Shown here: in pieces, positions 1-7,158 of the stretch | Layout of the letters: every line of letters begins with the position of its first letter | How positions within the stretch are numbered: the first letter of the stretch is position 1 | Source of the DNA: Dehalococcoidia bacterium | Lineage (GTDB): Bacteria > Chloroflexota > Dehalococcoidia > Dehalococcoidales > JAUYDJ01 | Direction: 5' to 3' | DNA: 63,069 bases | Assembly (NCBI GenBank): GCA_020353235.1 | Contig: CP070693.1 | Span: 347,153 to 410,221 of the forward strand | Notes under the pieces: model-generated | Database searches by the model: none | What the model saw: only the letters and a program-made list of their open reading frames with translations | What the model was told of the DNA's origin: nothing | Made by a program: the position numbers and the translations under genes

Positions 1-275
1 CCGCCTAAGAGGCGGGCTACCTCATCCAGAGACGACTCAGCGCCAACCGGTTTGATTAACACCACCCGGTGGGGCGAACTGATAACCGTCGTGTCGCTGC
101 CGGCTTGAATGTGGTGCCAGCTGTCTTTCTCCGGCTCATCAAAACTTATATCCTGGGGGACATGCTTAACAGTAGCCACACGATAGCCCCTTGATTTTAA
201 CTCCGTAATCAGTTTCTGAATAAGAAAAGTCTTTCCCGACTTTGATTTACCCACAATCGAAACTAAAGGGGACAT
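1..275 (-). CDS. mobB: MobB, molybdopterin-guanine dinucleotide cofactor protein (3' part cut by window edge)
   Basis: The first 91 residues of a P-loop GTPase of the MobB family are present; the rest lies outside the window. The protein begins MSPLVSIVGKSKSGKT, with a Walker A motif GKSKSGKT at residues 9-16, followed by the family's typical LIQKLITELKSRGYRVATVK segment and a KHVPQD stretch. MobB helps MobA attach GMP to molybdopterin for molybdoenzymes. A GGAGGT ribosome-binding site lies just upstream of the ATG. The following gene on the same strand is transcribed toward it from 1353, 70 bases away, so the two may form one operon. The identification is firm for the family; whether it works with a local molybdoenzyme cannot be seen. 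Confidence 0.85.
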   Translation of the reverse strand, partial: MSPLVSIVGKSKSGKTFLIQKLITELKSRGYRVATVKHVPQDISFDEPEKDSWHHIQAGSDTTVISSPHRVVLIKPVGAESSLDEVARLLG

Positions 276-345
276 CCCTGACCTACCTCCTTCTTTCTCG
301 CCGACTCGTGCCATCCCACCCTGACCAGCGCTGACGGTAAGTCTT

Positions 346-1353
346 TCACTTAGCCGCCGCCTGAGACAGCATCTGAATGATACTTTGGGCCAGAAAAGCA
401 AACGACTCAGAGCTATAGCTTTCTATATTGCCTTCATCACAGAGCTTGGCCAACTCCGGATCAATGGGCAGCTGCCCCAGTAGCGGGGCGCCGGCCGTTT
501 GGGCCATCTTCTGCGCTTTACTCTTACCAAAGAGCTCAATCCGCTTATTTATCTCGGGTATATACAAAAAGCTCATATTCTCGACCACTCCCAGGACAGG
601 CTTGCTCATTTTCTGCGCCATGTTTACCGCTTTTCTAACTATCATCGCCGTCAAGTCCTGAGGAGTGAAAACGATGATTACCCCCGATACCGGGATTGAT
701 TGCAACACGGTAAGCGAGGCGTCCGCTGTGCCCGGCGGCACATCCACCACCAGGTAATCAAGCTTCCCCCAGACCACGTCCTGCCAGAACTGGGTAATCG
801 CTTTAGAAAGCAGCGGACCACGCCAGATAACCGCGGTATCATCCTCAGGCAAAAGCAGGTTCATTGATATAACCTCAATCCCCGTCCTTGATACTACGGG
901 GAGAATCCCGCTATGGCTACCACTCGCCCGAGTGGCGATACCGAACATCCGGGGGATACTGGGACCGGTAATATCGGCATCCAAGATACCCACTTCCAAA
1001 CCCTGACGCTTTAGGGCAATCGCCATCAGGCTGGACACCAGGGACTTACCCACTCCCCCCTTGCCGCTCATTATGGCCACGACATAGTTAATCTGGTTTA
1101 TCTCGGATGGTCTAACCTCGACAAACTCTATCTCCACCCTACCTACATCAGAGAGCTTAGCCACCGCCTCCTGCGTTCTGACTTTCACCTGAGCCTGGGC
1201 TTCGTTATTGAGAGCGGTTGACGCCAGTGTGATTTTAACCTTTTTCCCGGAGATGGTGACGCCACGCACCAGGCCCAGCTTTTCCAGATTACGCGTCGCC
1301 CCGGGCACCCCCACCTCTTGCAGGCACTTCCTCACCATCGCTTCAGTTACCAT
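346..1353 (-). CDS. mrp: Mrp/ApbC-type iron-sulfur carrier ATPase
   Basis: This 335-residue protein has an N-terminal MIP18/DUF59-like domain (about residues 1-80) and a ParA-like deviant-Walker ATPase domain with SGKGGVGKS at 96-104 and a DVPPGT switch motif. Members carry and transfer 4Fe-4S clusters to apo-enzymes. The odd point is in the segment after GVVENMS (about 263-278): most relatives have a CPxC or at least one Cys there, which binds the bridging cluster of the homodimer, whereas this protein reads FLYIPEINKRIELFG with no cysteine. It is otherwise full length, with an AGGGGG site before the ATG. A role in cluster delivery is therefore only presumed; it could act as a scaffold-less P-loop partner. 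Confidence 0.88.
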   Translation of the reverse strand: MVTEAMVRKCLQEVGVPGATRNLEKLGLVRGVTISGKKVKITLASTALNNEAQAQVKVRTQEAVAKLSDVGRVEIEFVEVRPSEINQINYVVAIMSGKGGVGKSLVSSLMAIALKRQGLEVGILDADITGPSIPRMFGIATRASGSHSGILPVVSRTGIEVISMNLLLPEDDTAVIWRGPLLSKAITQFWQDVVWGKLDYLVVDVPPGTADASLTVLQSIPVSGVIIVFTPQDLTAMIVRKAVNMAQKMSKPVLGVVENMSFLYIPEINKRIELFGKSKAQKMAQTAGAPLLGQLPIDPELAKLCDEGNIESYSSESFAFLAQSIIQMLSQAAAK

Positions 1354-1478
1354 GGCTTGCCCCCTATTTTAATGAAAGTTATCGGCTGATTATCATTATA
1401 ATGCCTAAAAGTGCCTCTGTCACTAAAACAGGGCGCCCAAAATAGCCAAGACACTTAATTAGTGTTAGAATATCTGCC

Positions 1479-2132
1479 GTGATAAAGCAAAATGTTACCA
1501 AGTTGCTGGGCGAGTTGCCGGCGGGGGTGACGTTGGAAGCGGCTGCCAAGACCAGAACCGCCGAGGAAATCGGGCAGGCGATTGAAGCCGGGGTAAAGAT
1601 TATCGGCGAAAATTACCTCCAAGAAGCGGAACGCGCCTATGAGATAGTCGGCAATAGCGCCGAGTGGCACTTCATCGGGCACCTGCAAAGCAACAAGGTG
1701 AAAAAGGCGGTCAACCTGTTTGACATGATCGAAACCGTTGATTCAGTAGCCATAGCCGGCGAGATTGATAAGAGATGCGCCCAGATTAATAAAGTGATGC
1801 CGGTGCTCATCGAAATAAACAGCGGTCGGGAAAAACAGAAATCGGGGGTATTTCCCGAAGAAGCCGAGCAGTTAATCCGGGATATCTCAGACTTAGCCCA
1901 CATAAAAATAATGGGGCTGATGACCATGGGACCTTTCTCGGGCGATCCTGAAGATGCCCGCCCCTATTTTGTCGCCACCCGAAAAATATTTGAAGAGCTG
2001 AAAAGGAAGCCCATACCCAATGTAGAGATGAAGTATCTATCTATGGGGATGACCAACTCTTATAAGGTCGCCATTGAAGAGGGTGCCAATATCGTCAGAA
2101 TCGGCAGCAAGATATTCGGCGAGCGGTATTAG
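1479..2132 (+). CDS. YggS/PROSC-family PLP homeostasis protein
   Basis: A 217-residue alanine-racemase-fold protein that binds pyridoxal phosphate and keeps its free level in balance. The PLP lysine is in the AAAKTRTAEEI segment near residue 24, and the family signatures GENYLQEA, WHFIGHLQSNK, INSGREKQKSG, GLMTMGP and LSMGMTNSYKVAIEEG are all present, ending in the phosphate-binding RIGSKIFG. It is slightly shorter at the N-terminus than the usual 225-235 residues, and the start is a GTG with little ribosome-binding sequence. Its end overlaps the end of the opposite-strand HAD gene by four bases. In many bacteria this gene sits near sepF and ftsZ; no such genes are near here. Confidence 0.92.
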   Translation: MIKQNVTKLLGELPAGVTLEAAAKTRTAEEIGQAIEAGVKIIGENYLQEAERAYEIVGNSAEWHFIGHLQSNKVKKAVNLFDMIETVDSVAIAGEIDKRCAQINKVMPVLIEINSGREKQKSGVFPEEAEQLIRDISDLAHIKIMGLMTMGPFSGDPEDARPYFVATRKIFEELKRKPIPNVEMKYLSMGMTNSYKVAIEEGANIVRIGSKIFGERY

Positions 2133-2797
2133 CTGGAGCTAATCCCATCCAGAAGCGCCATGCCCTTGATGATGTCAGCCAGGTCTTGAAAAGGGGTACA
2201 GTCAACCCTCGCCTGTCGACAGCTATCCAGCAGGTCATCGGTGGCGAAAATGTGATGAGCCTGCCGGGCGGGAGACAAATCAGAGACACCGTTACCGATA
2301 TAGATTATGCGGTAGCCCTGACTGAGGAACAGCCTGATATAGGCTTCCTTGAAATCGCTCTGCAACTGGTTACCATCCGGGCCGATATATCTGACCCTGA
2401 CACCTGCGGGGTCAAACTCGGTCCGGGCGGCGAATACCTCAATGTCGGGCACACCGAGCTCTTTTAAAACATCTTCAATATAGAAATCCAGCCCGTTACT
2501 GACAATAACGAACTTAAAACCGCGATGCTGACAGTAGTCCAGTAGCTGACTAAAGCCGGCCCTTACCTCTAACTTGCTCTTGATAAAGTCAAGCAGGGTT
2601 TTTTCATCGGCTTTAACCATGGCAAAAGCCCTGGTATTGAACTCACCGACGGTTATTCTGCCCGCCCGGTACTCAGCCAGCAATTTGCGCCAGCCCCCAT
2701 CAGCAAAAGTATCCAGCACCATATAACTGACATCGGCGTGGGTAATGGTGCCATCAAAGTCACACTGAACCAGGGTTTGCTTTACTTGCTGAGACAT
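2129..2797 (-). CDS. HAD-family phosphatase (HAD-IB, MtnX/SerB-like)
   Basis: A 222-residue haloacid-dehalogenase-superfamily phosphatase. Motif I is CDFDGT near residue 13 with both aspartates, motif II is VSNGLD, and motif IV is YIGNGVSDLSPA. The helical cap between motif I and II places it in the phosphoserine phosphatase/MtnX-like subgroup, so the substrate could be phosphoserine, a methionine-salvage sugar phosphate or another small phosphoester. No methionine-salvage genes are beside it, so the substrate is left open. The gene converges on the PLP-homeostasis gene with a four-base overlap. Confidence 0.85.
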   Translation of the reverse strand: MSQQVKQTLVQCDFDGTITHADVSYMVLDTFADGGWRKLLAEYRAGRITVGEFNTRAFAMVKADEKTLLDFIKSKLEVRAGFSQLLDYCQHRGFKFVIVSNGLDFYIEDVLKELGVPDIEVFAARTEFDPAGVRVRYIGPDGNQLQSDFKEAYIRLFLSQGYRIIYIGNGVSDLSPARQAHHIFATDDLLDSCRQARVDCTPFQDLADIIKGMALLDGISSS

Positions 2798-2915
2798 GTG
2801 TATCTAAAACTCCCTTCTGCCAAAGACTTAATGTAACATAATTTGAGAGGCGCCGTCTAATGGCTTGAGCGTCTTTAACTGCCCTTTGATTTATGCTAGT
2901 ATATTAGAGCTAAGA

Positions 2916-2992
2916 CGGGGTGTAGCGCAGCCAGGTAGCGCACCTGAATGGGGTTCAGGTGGTCGCCGGTTCAAATCCGGCCACCCCGACCA
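2916..2992 (+). tRNA. tRNA-Pro (anticodon GGG)
   Basis: Acceptor arm CGGGGTG pairs with CACCCCG, the anticodon loop reads ATGGGGT between CCTGA and TCAGG, and the T arm contains GGTTCAAATCC. The CCA end is encoded. It reads codons CCC and CCU. Confidence 0.95.
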
Positions 2993-3019
2993 TAGTCGTG
3001 AAACTCGGTATAATAGCCT

Positions 3020-3163
3020 ATGGGAAATTTACTTCTAGCCATTTTGGGCATTATTGGTTTACTCGGCATTATAATATTTATCAAGTCAACACCCTTAAAA
3101 GTTGTCCTGGCTTTTGGCTGGCTTGTAATCTGGCTCTGGATTTATGTCACTTTCGTTGCTTAA
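3020..3163 (+). CDS. Putative small membrane protein, 47 residues
   Basis: An ATG opens a 47-codon frame made almost wholly of two hydrophobic helices (about residues 3-22 and 27-46) separated by the short polar turn IKSTPLK, which fits a two-span membrane miniprotein. There is no clear ribosome-binding site, and the gene follows the tRNA-Pro by 27 bases, so it may be read from the tRNA transcript. No family is recognised. Coding is supported only by the composition and the clean stop, so this may be a chance frame. Confidence 0.4.
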   Translation: MGNLLLAILGIIGLLGIIIFIKSTPLKVVLAFGWLVIWLWIYVTFVA

Positions 3164-3239
3164 TTCCCGCCTGTTTCAAACCCGAAGGTTTTAACAAGAA
3201 CATTACTAATGGAACACTTTGCATAAAGGGAGGTATATT

Positions 3240-3440
3240 ATGGCAACAACCGTCGCCGAAGTAGCCCAGGCTCTAGCCATTGCCTATTTAAATCATGGCG
3301 CTCTCGTAGGTAACATCATCCCACCAGGGGTCCGCAAAGGGGACACGGCAACGATAGGTATGAAACTTGGCGAGCTGTATGTGGCTATTTACGAGGGAAT
3401 AGAAGGCAAAGTCAAACTTTCAGATGAGGAGTCAGGTTGA
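3240..3440 (+). CDS. Conserved-looking small protein, 66 residues
   Basis: The ATG at 3240 follows the strong site GGGAGG by seven bases, and this start is preferred over an earlier in-frame ATG that lacks one. The product is a 66-residue, soluble, Gly- and Ala-containing protein that begins MATTVAEVAQALAIAYLNHG and ends with an acidic tail. I do not recognise the family. The good start signal and biased composition suggest a real gene. It lies between a putative small membrane protein and an opposite-strand ribosomal-like peptide gene, and neither suggests a function. Confidence 0.6.
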   Translation: MATTVAEVAQALAIAYLNHGALVGNIIPPGVRKGDTATIGMKLGELYVAIYEGIEGKVKLSDEESG

Positions 3441-3474
3441 GTATTCCCTAAATTATTAATTCCCGCTTTTTACC

Positions 3475-3570
3475 CTATTTACGCCTTCTCTCCCGCCGGG
3501 TTTTGTCCAGCACTCGCCGGTGGTGCTTTTTGCTCATCTTCTTTTTACGCCACTTTTTGACATTGCCCAC
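3475..3570 (-). CDS. bS22-like (AURKAIP1/COX24-domain) ribosomal miniprotein
   Basis: This 31-codon gene encodes a very basic peptide, starting VGNVKKWRKKKMSKKHHRR and ending RRERRRK. The pattern (G-x-V-K-K-x-R-K-K-K-M-x-K-K-x-H-R, then a K-T-R run of arginines) matches the mycobacterial bS22 protein and the COX24/AURKAIP1 domain, small peptides bound to the small ribosomal subunit. The GTG start has an AGGTGG site seven bases upstream and is preceded by an in-frame stop, so both ends are fixed. Genes this short are usually left out of automatic annotation. The identification rests on my recall of the family's motif. Confidence 0.7.
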   Translation of the reverse strand: MGNVKKWRKKKMSKKHHRRVLDKTRRERRRK

Positions 3571-3759
3571 CGCTCAAACCACCTGGCGGACATTGCTAGC
3601 ACCGTCAATTAATTTTACCAATTATAACACGGATAACACATCGCCGGCTTTATTTAACCAGCCAATCATTCCCTATCCCCGACTAGCGGCTTATCAGCCG
3701 TACTTCAGTATGCTAGTATTATAACGCCGATAATTGCCATGAGTGAGAGAGGCTAAAAT

Positions 3760-4206
3760 ATGGCTCATAAAGGTGCCGCATACCACTATAAATTAGTCGA
3801 TAGTGAAAGTGAGCTAAAAGACGCCTTCCGGATAAGAAGACGGGTATTTATTATCGAGCAGAACATCCCGCCCAATTTAGAATACGACCAAGATGACCGG
3901 ACCGCGCTTCATATGCTGGCCCAGGAAGGGGGAAAAGCCATCGGCACCGCCAGGGCGCTATTTTTGAGTCATAACCAGGCTAAACTGGAGAGACTGGCGG
4001 TACTAAAACCGTTCCGGGGGCGGGGAATCGGGAGTGAAATCATTTTCTTTCTGGAGAAGGAATTAAAAAACCAGGGCGTTGAAAAGGTAATTCTACACGC
4101 CCAGTGCCGGGCAACTGCCTTCTATAAATCGTGTGGCTACCAGGAAACGGGCACGCCCTTCTGGGAGGTCGGCATCAAGCACATCAAGATGCAGAAGCAA
4201 CTCTGA
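3760..4206 (+). CDS. GNAT-family N-acetyltransferase
   Basis: A 148-residue single-domain GNAT enzyme of the ElaA-like group. The acetyl-CoA pyrophosphate loop is the RGRGIGSEI segment near residue 88, preceded by the beta-strand RLAVLKPF, and followed by the HAQCRATAFYKSCGY helix-strand that ends the fold. It transfers an acetyl group from acetyl-CoA to an unknown amine. The N-terminal RRRVFIIEQNIPP segment is typical of ElaA relatives. It is a single gene, convergent with the permease gene at 4255. Confidence 0.85.
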   Translation: MAHKGAAYHYKLVDSESELKDAFRIRRRVFIIEQNIPPNLEYDQDDRTALHMLAQEGGKAIGTARALFLSHNQAKLERLAVLKPFRGRGIGSEIIFFLEKELKNQGVEKVILHAQCRATAFYKSCGYQETGTPFWEVGIKHIKMQKQL

Positions 4207-4212
4207 CTCGTT

Positions 4213-4232
4213 TGGGGAAATTTTATTCCCCA
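4213..4232. terminator. Possible bidirectional terminator hairpin
   Basis: Seven-base inverted repeat TGGGGAA/TTCCCCA with a six-base loop, in the gap between the convergent acetyltransferase and permease genes. Neither side has a strong T run, so it may act weakly in both directions or not at all. Confidence 0.3.
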
Positions 4233-4254
4233 TTCTTGCCGGTCAGCCCAGCGA

Positions 4255-5115
4255 CTAAAAGCTGGGGCGTCGGGTGGAATTTACCTTACCAAAGGACTGC
4301 CCGATTCGGTCAATCATGATGGCGAGGATAACAATACCAATGCCTGCCAGAAAGCCACGTCCCACATCAAGCCGCTCAATACCGCGCAGAACTTCAAGGC
4401 CAAGTCCAGAGGCACCAATCATAGATGCAATAACCACCATAGCCAGCGCCATCATTATCGTCTGGTTGACACCAGCCATAATGCTGGGGCGAGCCAGCGG
4501 CAGCTGTATCTTGAACAGGAGCTGCATGCCAGTGCTGCCAAAGGCATTGCCGGCCTCAACTATTTCCCGGGGCACTTGACGGATACCCAGATTGGTAAGA
4601 CGAATGCAGGGTGGCACGGCGTAGATAAAAGTAGCCACCACCGCGGGCACCTTGCCCAAACCGAAGAAGAACACTGCCGGGATGAGATAGACAAAGCTGG
4701 GCATGGTCTGCATACCATCCAGAATGGGACGCATTATGGCTTCAAAGCGGTCACTCTTGGCCGCCAGAATGCCCAGTGGAATACCGATTAATACCGAGAC
4801 CACAACCGCGGTGACAATTATGGCCAGGGTGGTCATGGTGTGGTCCCAGAGCCCCATCACCCCGATGAACACCATACCAAACAGGGCAATCAGGGCTATC
4901 TTGTAGCCAGCAAACCTCCAGGCGGTACCCACCAGGATAATTATCATCGCCCACCAAGGTATCCACCACAGAAGATGCTCAATCTGGACCAAAGGCCATC
5001 TAATACCGATGGTAATGACGTTAAATAAAGCGGCCAGGTTAATTGTCAACCACTCCACGGCGGTGTTAATCCAGTCGCCCAAGGGGATAACAATTATCTC
5101 CGGGAAATCAAACAT
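4255..5115 (-). CDS. Glycine betaine/proline ABC transporter permease (OpuAB/ProW type)
   Basis: A 286-residue inner-membrane protein with about six hydrophobic helices and the binding-protein-dependent transport motif EAGNAFGSTGMQLLFKIQLP (the EAA loop) near residue 190, which docks on the ATPase. The N-terminal part (DWINTAVEWL) and the GIPLGILAAKSDR stretch are typical of glycine-betaine/choline permeases. It is downstream of the binding-protein gene on the same strand, separated by 117 bases that contain a hairpin. No ATP-binding gene is adjacent, which such systems normally need. Confidence 0.9.
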   Translation of the reverse strand: MFDFPEIIVIPLGDWINTAVEWLTINLAALFNVITIGIRWPLVQIEHLLWWIPWWAMIIILVGTAWRFAGYKIALIALFGMVFIGVMGLWDHTMTTLAIIVTAVVVSVLIGIPLGILAAKSDRFEAIMRPILDGMQTMPSFVYLIPAVFFFGLGKVPAVVATFIYAVPPCIRLTNLGIRQVPREIVEAGNAFGSTGMQLLFKIQLPLARPSIMAGVNQTIMMALAMVVIASMIGASGLGLEVLRGIERLDVGRGFLAGIGIVILAIMIDRIGQSFGKVNSTRRPSF

Positions 5116-5145
5116 ACCCCACCTCCTTACCTAACTAAATCTACA

Positions 5146-5195
5146 GATACCCCCGCTCTACCTGAAAAAGAGGGCGACGGTAAAGCGGGGATATC
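5146..5195 (-). other. Inverted repeat between binding-protein and permease genes
   Basis: GATACCCCCGCT (5146-5157) pairs with AGCGGGGATATC (5184-5195), leaving a 26-base loop in which ACC and GGT can also pair. Such hairpins after solute-binding-protein genes often stabilise the upstream mRNA and lower expression of the permease, so the binding protein is made in excess. There is no T run, so it is not a standard terminator. Confidence 0.5.
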
Positions 5196-5232
5196 AACCT
5201 CGCGCCTTATTCTACTTATCTGCTCAGCACCC

Positions 5233-6267
5233 TTATTCAGTACCCTGGGGCGCTACTATGCCGCTGTCTACCGCCTCTTTCACATTCTGGGCGATATCAT
5301 CGGGGACGAACTTGGTCCACACTTCCTCCCGTTCTTTGATGAACCAGAGGGCGGCATCAAACGGCTCAGCATCCTGTTCGTGCATATAGGCAAGCGCCTC
5401 ACCGAGAACGGGGGTATCCAACCACCATTTCTCAAGCATCTCAACTACTTCTGGCGCCCTGTCCGGGATGCTTTTGTTCACCGCAACGTGGAGGTTAGCA
5501 GATGGATAAGCGCAACCGTGATTCTCTTCCCAGACCGCCTCATCATAGGGCGGCTCCTCCAGAAGCGTCATATCAAGTATGCCGGAGATCCAGGTCGGGC
5601 CCCAGTAATAACCCAACCACGGCTCACCCTTTTCATAGGCACCCAGCATTGAAGCTTCCAGACCCGCCTGACTACCGGGATTGACCAAGTCATAGTCATC
5701 GTCCAGCCCGTAGGCGGCCACCTTGGCAATATTAATCTTTTCGCATTCCCAGCCTGGTACACATTGTACAATAGCACCCTTGCTCGGGTTCTCCGGGTTC
5801 TTGAAAATCTCCTTGTATTCGGGCTGGTCAAGCTGAGAGACGCTCTTTAGATTCGGCGTCATCGGCTCGATGCCTCGCTCCGGGTCACCCTCTATCATAT
5901 AGGTCGGCACGATAAACAGGCTCTGCCAGTTGTCATCATTCATAATACCTAGATCAAGGACATTCCCCGAAGCAATGGCTTTGTCCCATGCCTCCTGCTG
6001 GTTGGGCAGCCATATTTCGAGGGTCATATCAACTTCCCCGGCCTGTAGTGCCTGCAACAAGGGAATGGTTGCTCCCGGGACCAACTCGACCGGATAGCCA
6101 TAGCCATGCATCACGATTATCCGGGCCAGCTCTGCCTGGAAGTGAGCGCTGCCCCAGTTGAGGTCGGAAATCTTAATCAGCCCCCTTTCTTTGGGTTGAG
6201 CACAGCCGGCTACGCTTAAGCCCAGCACAATTACGACCAGCAATAGCACAATCAAGATTTTTTTCAT
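5233..6267 (-). CDS. Glycine betaine ABC transporter substrate-binding lipoprotein (OpuAC/ProX type)
   Basis: A 344-residue extracytoplasmic binding protein. The N-terminus is a lipoprotein signal with a hydrophobic core and lipobox VAGC at about residues 19-22, so Cys22 would carry the lipid. The mature part begins in ISDLNWGSAHFQAELARII and has the OpuAC-family arrangement with several tryptophans (WLPNQQEAW, GWECEK, WLGYYWGPTW) that would form the aromatic cage for quaternary ammonium compounds. It supports uptake of an osmoprotectant such as glycine betaine. It leads the permease gene; the ATG has an AAGGGGGAA site. Confidence 0.9.
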   Translation of the reverse strand: MKKILIVLLLVVIVLGLSVAGCAQPKERGLIKISDLNWGSAHFQAELARIIVMHGYGYPVELVPGATIPLLQALQAGEVDMTLEIWLPNQQEAWDKAIASGNVLDLGIMNDDNWQSLFIVPTYMIEGDPERGIEPMTPNLKSVSQLDQPEYKEIFKNPENPSKGAIVQCVPGWECEKINIAKVAAYGLDDDYDLVNPGSQAGLEASMLGAYEKGEPWLGYYWGPTWISGILDMTLLEEPPYDEAVWEENHGCAYPSANLHVAVNKSIPDRAPEVVEMLEKWWLDTPVLGEALAYMHEQDAEPFDAALWFIKEREEVWTKFVPDDIAQNVKEAVDSGIVAPQGTE

Positions 6268-6741
6268 ACGATTCCCCCTTTTCCAGTGGTTTTAACCTAA
6301 GCTAGTGGTATCCGTCAGATCTCTCCGCTAGTGCCGGCGTAAGATTTTAGCCTGCCTGGTGTGCCACTCACTACCGCCAGTTGCCGGCACTGCTGATATG
6401 AGATATCCAGTAAGGTGACGAGGAATTCTTGGTTGGCTCTCTTGCTTGTACTGATTGACCTACTACCTTTCGCAGCTACTCAATCTAACAAACAGGAAGT
6501 GATAAGTCAAAGTGATTTATTAAGAAAATGACCGCTATAATTTGTATTAAGTAACCAAGATTTACATTGAGGAAGCTTTTCTGTTCCCATACTGGCAACA
6601 GTATTCCCAAACTCTCTCCAATACTCACGTATTCTCCCCAAATCAAGGCTGGGCTACTAATTTTTAAAGATACTATCAAACTTTATTACTTTTAGACTTG
6701 ATGGCTTAAGAAAGAAGTTTTAATATATTGAATATATAACT
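6268..6741. other. Intergenic region, no gene seen
   Basis: About 470 bases between the binding-protein gene and the ArsR gene contain no supported coding frame. The half nearest the ArsR gene (about 6480-6741) is very AT-rich and must hold the promoter of that gene; the other half probably holds the promoter of the transporter. I see no RNA gene or long repeat here. Confidence 0.5.
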
Positions 6742-6757
6742 ATACGTATATACGTAT
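6742..6757. promoter_or_regulatory. Perfect 16-base palindrome, probable ArsR operator
   Basis: ATACGTATATACGTAT reads the same on both strands and lies 25 bases upstream of the TTG start of the ArsR-type gene, in its AT-rich promoter region. ArsR-family repressors bind AT-rich dyads of this kind and often regulate themselves, so an autoregulatory site is likely. Confidence 0.55.
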
Positions 6758-6781
6758 TATTGGGGGGAGGGGGAAAATCTT

Positions 6782-7106
6782 TTGGCGGATAAACCTAACT
6801 TAGAACTTTACAAGCTAAAGGCAGAACTATGCAAAACGCTCTCTGACCCGAAGAGGCTCATTATCATCAGCGAGTTGCGTAATGGGGAGAAACAGGTCAG
6901 AGACCTGGCAAATACCCCCGGCGGTTGTCTCTCGACATTTAACGCTTCTCCGCAACAGAGGGGTAATAAAGCCGCGCCGTAAAGGCACCAAGGTATATCA
7001 CAGCCTGACCGACCCTAAAATAGGTGAGGCCTGTGACATGGTTCACGAAGTATTGCTAAATCAGATAACCAAAAACAAGGAATTAGCCGAAAGATTAGTA
7101 TCTTAA
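6782..7106 (+). pseudogene. ArsR-family winged-helix regulator with a frameshift
   Basis: The gene codes for an ArsR-type repressor in two frames. The first (from the TTG at 6782, behind a GGGGGAGGGGG site) gives LYKLKAELCKTLSDPKRL and IISELRNGEKQVRDLANT, and the second continues with PAVVSRHLTLLRNRGVIKP, RKGTKVYHSLTDPKI and a C-terminal helix. Removing one C from the run of five at 6915-6919 joins them into about 107 residues with a normal helix-turn-helix. The frameshift may be a sequencing error, a real mutation or programmed slippage in the C run. The usual metal-binding cysteines of ArsR are not seen, so the ligand is unknown. The oxidoreductase gene follows 52 bases later and could be its target. 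Confidence 0.7.
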
Positions 7107-7158
7107 TCCCTACCCGCTTTATCTCGATAAAAGGCGAGGACAGCAGAGGGGGCTAAAA

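Noticed and set aside
6485-6679. 64-codon minus-strand frame in the AT-rich ArsR promoter region
   Set aside because: No ribosome-binding site and no family; likely chance in AT-rich sequence.
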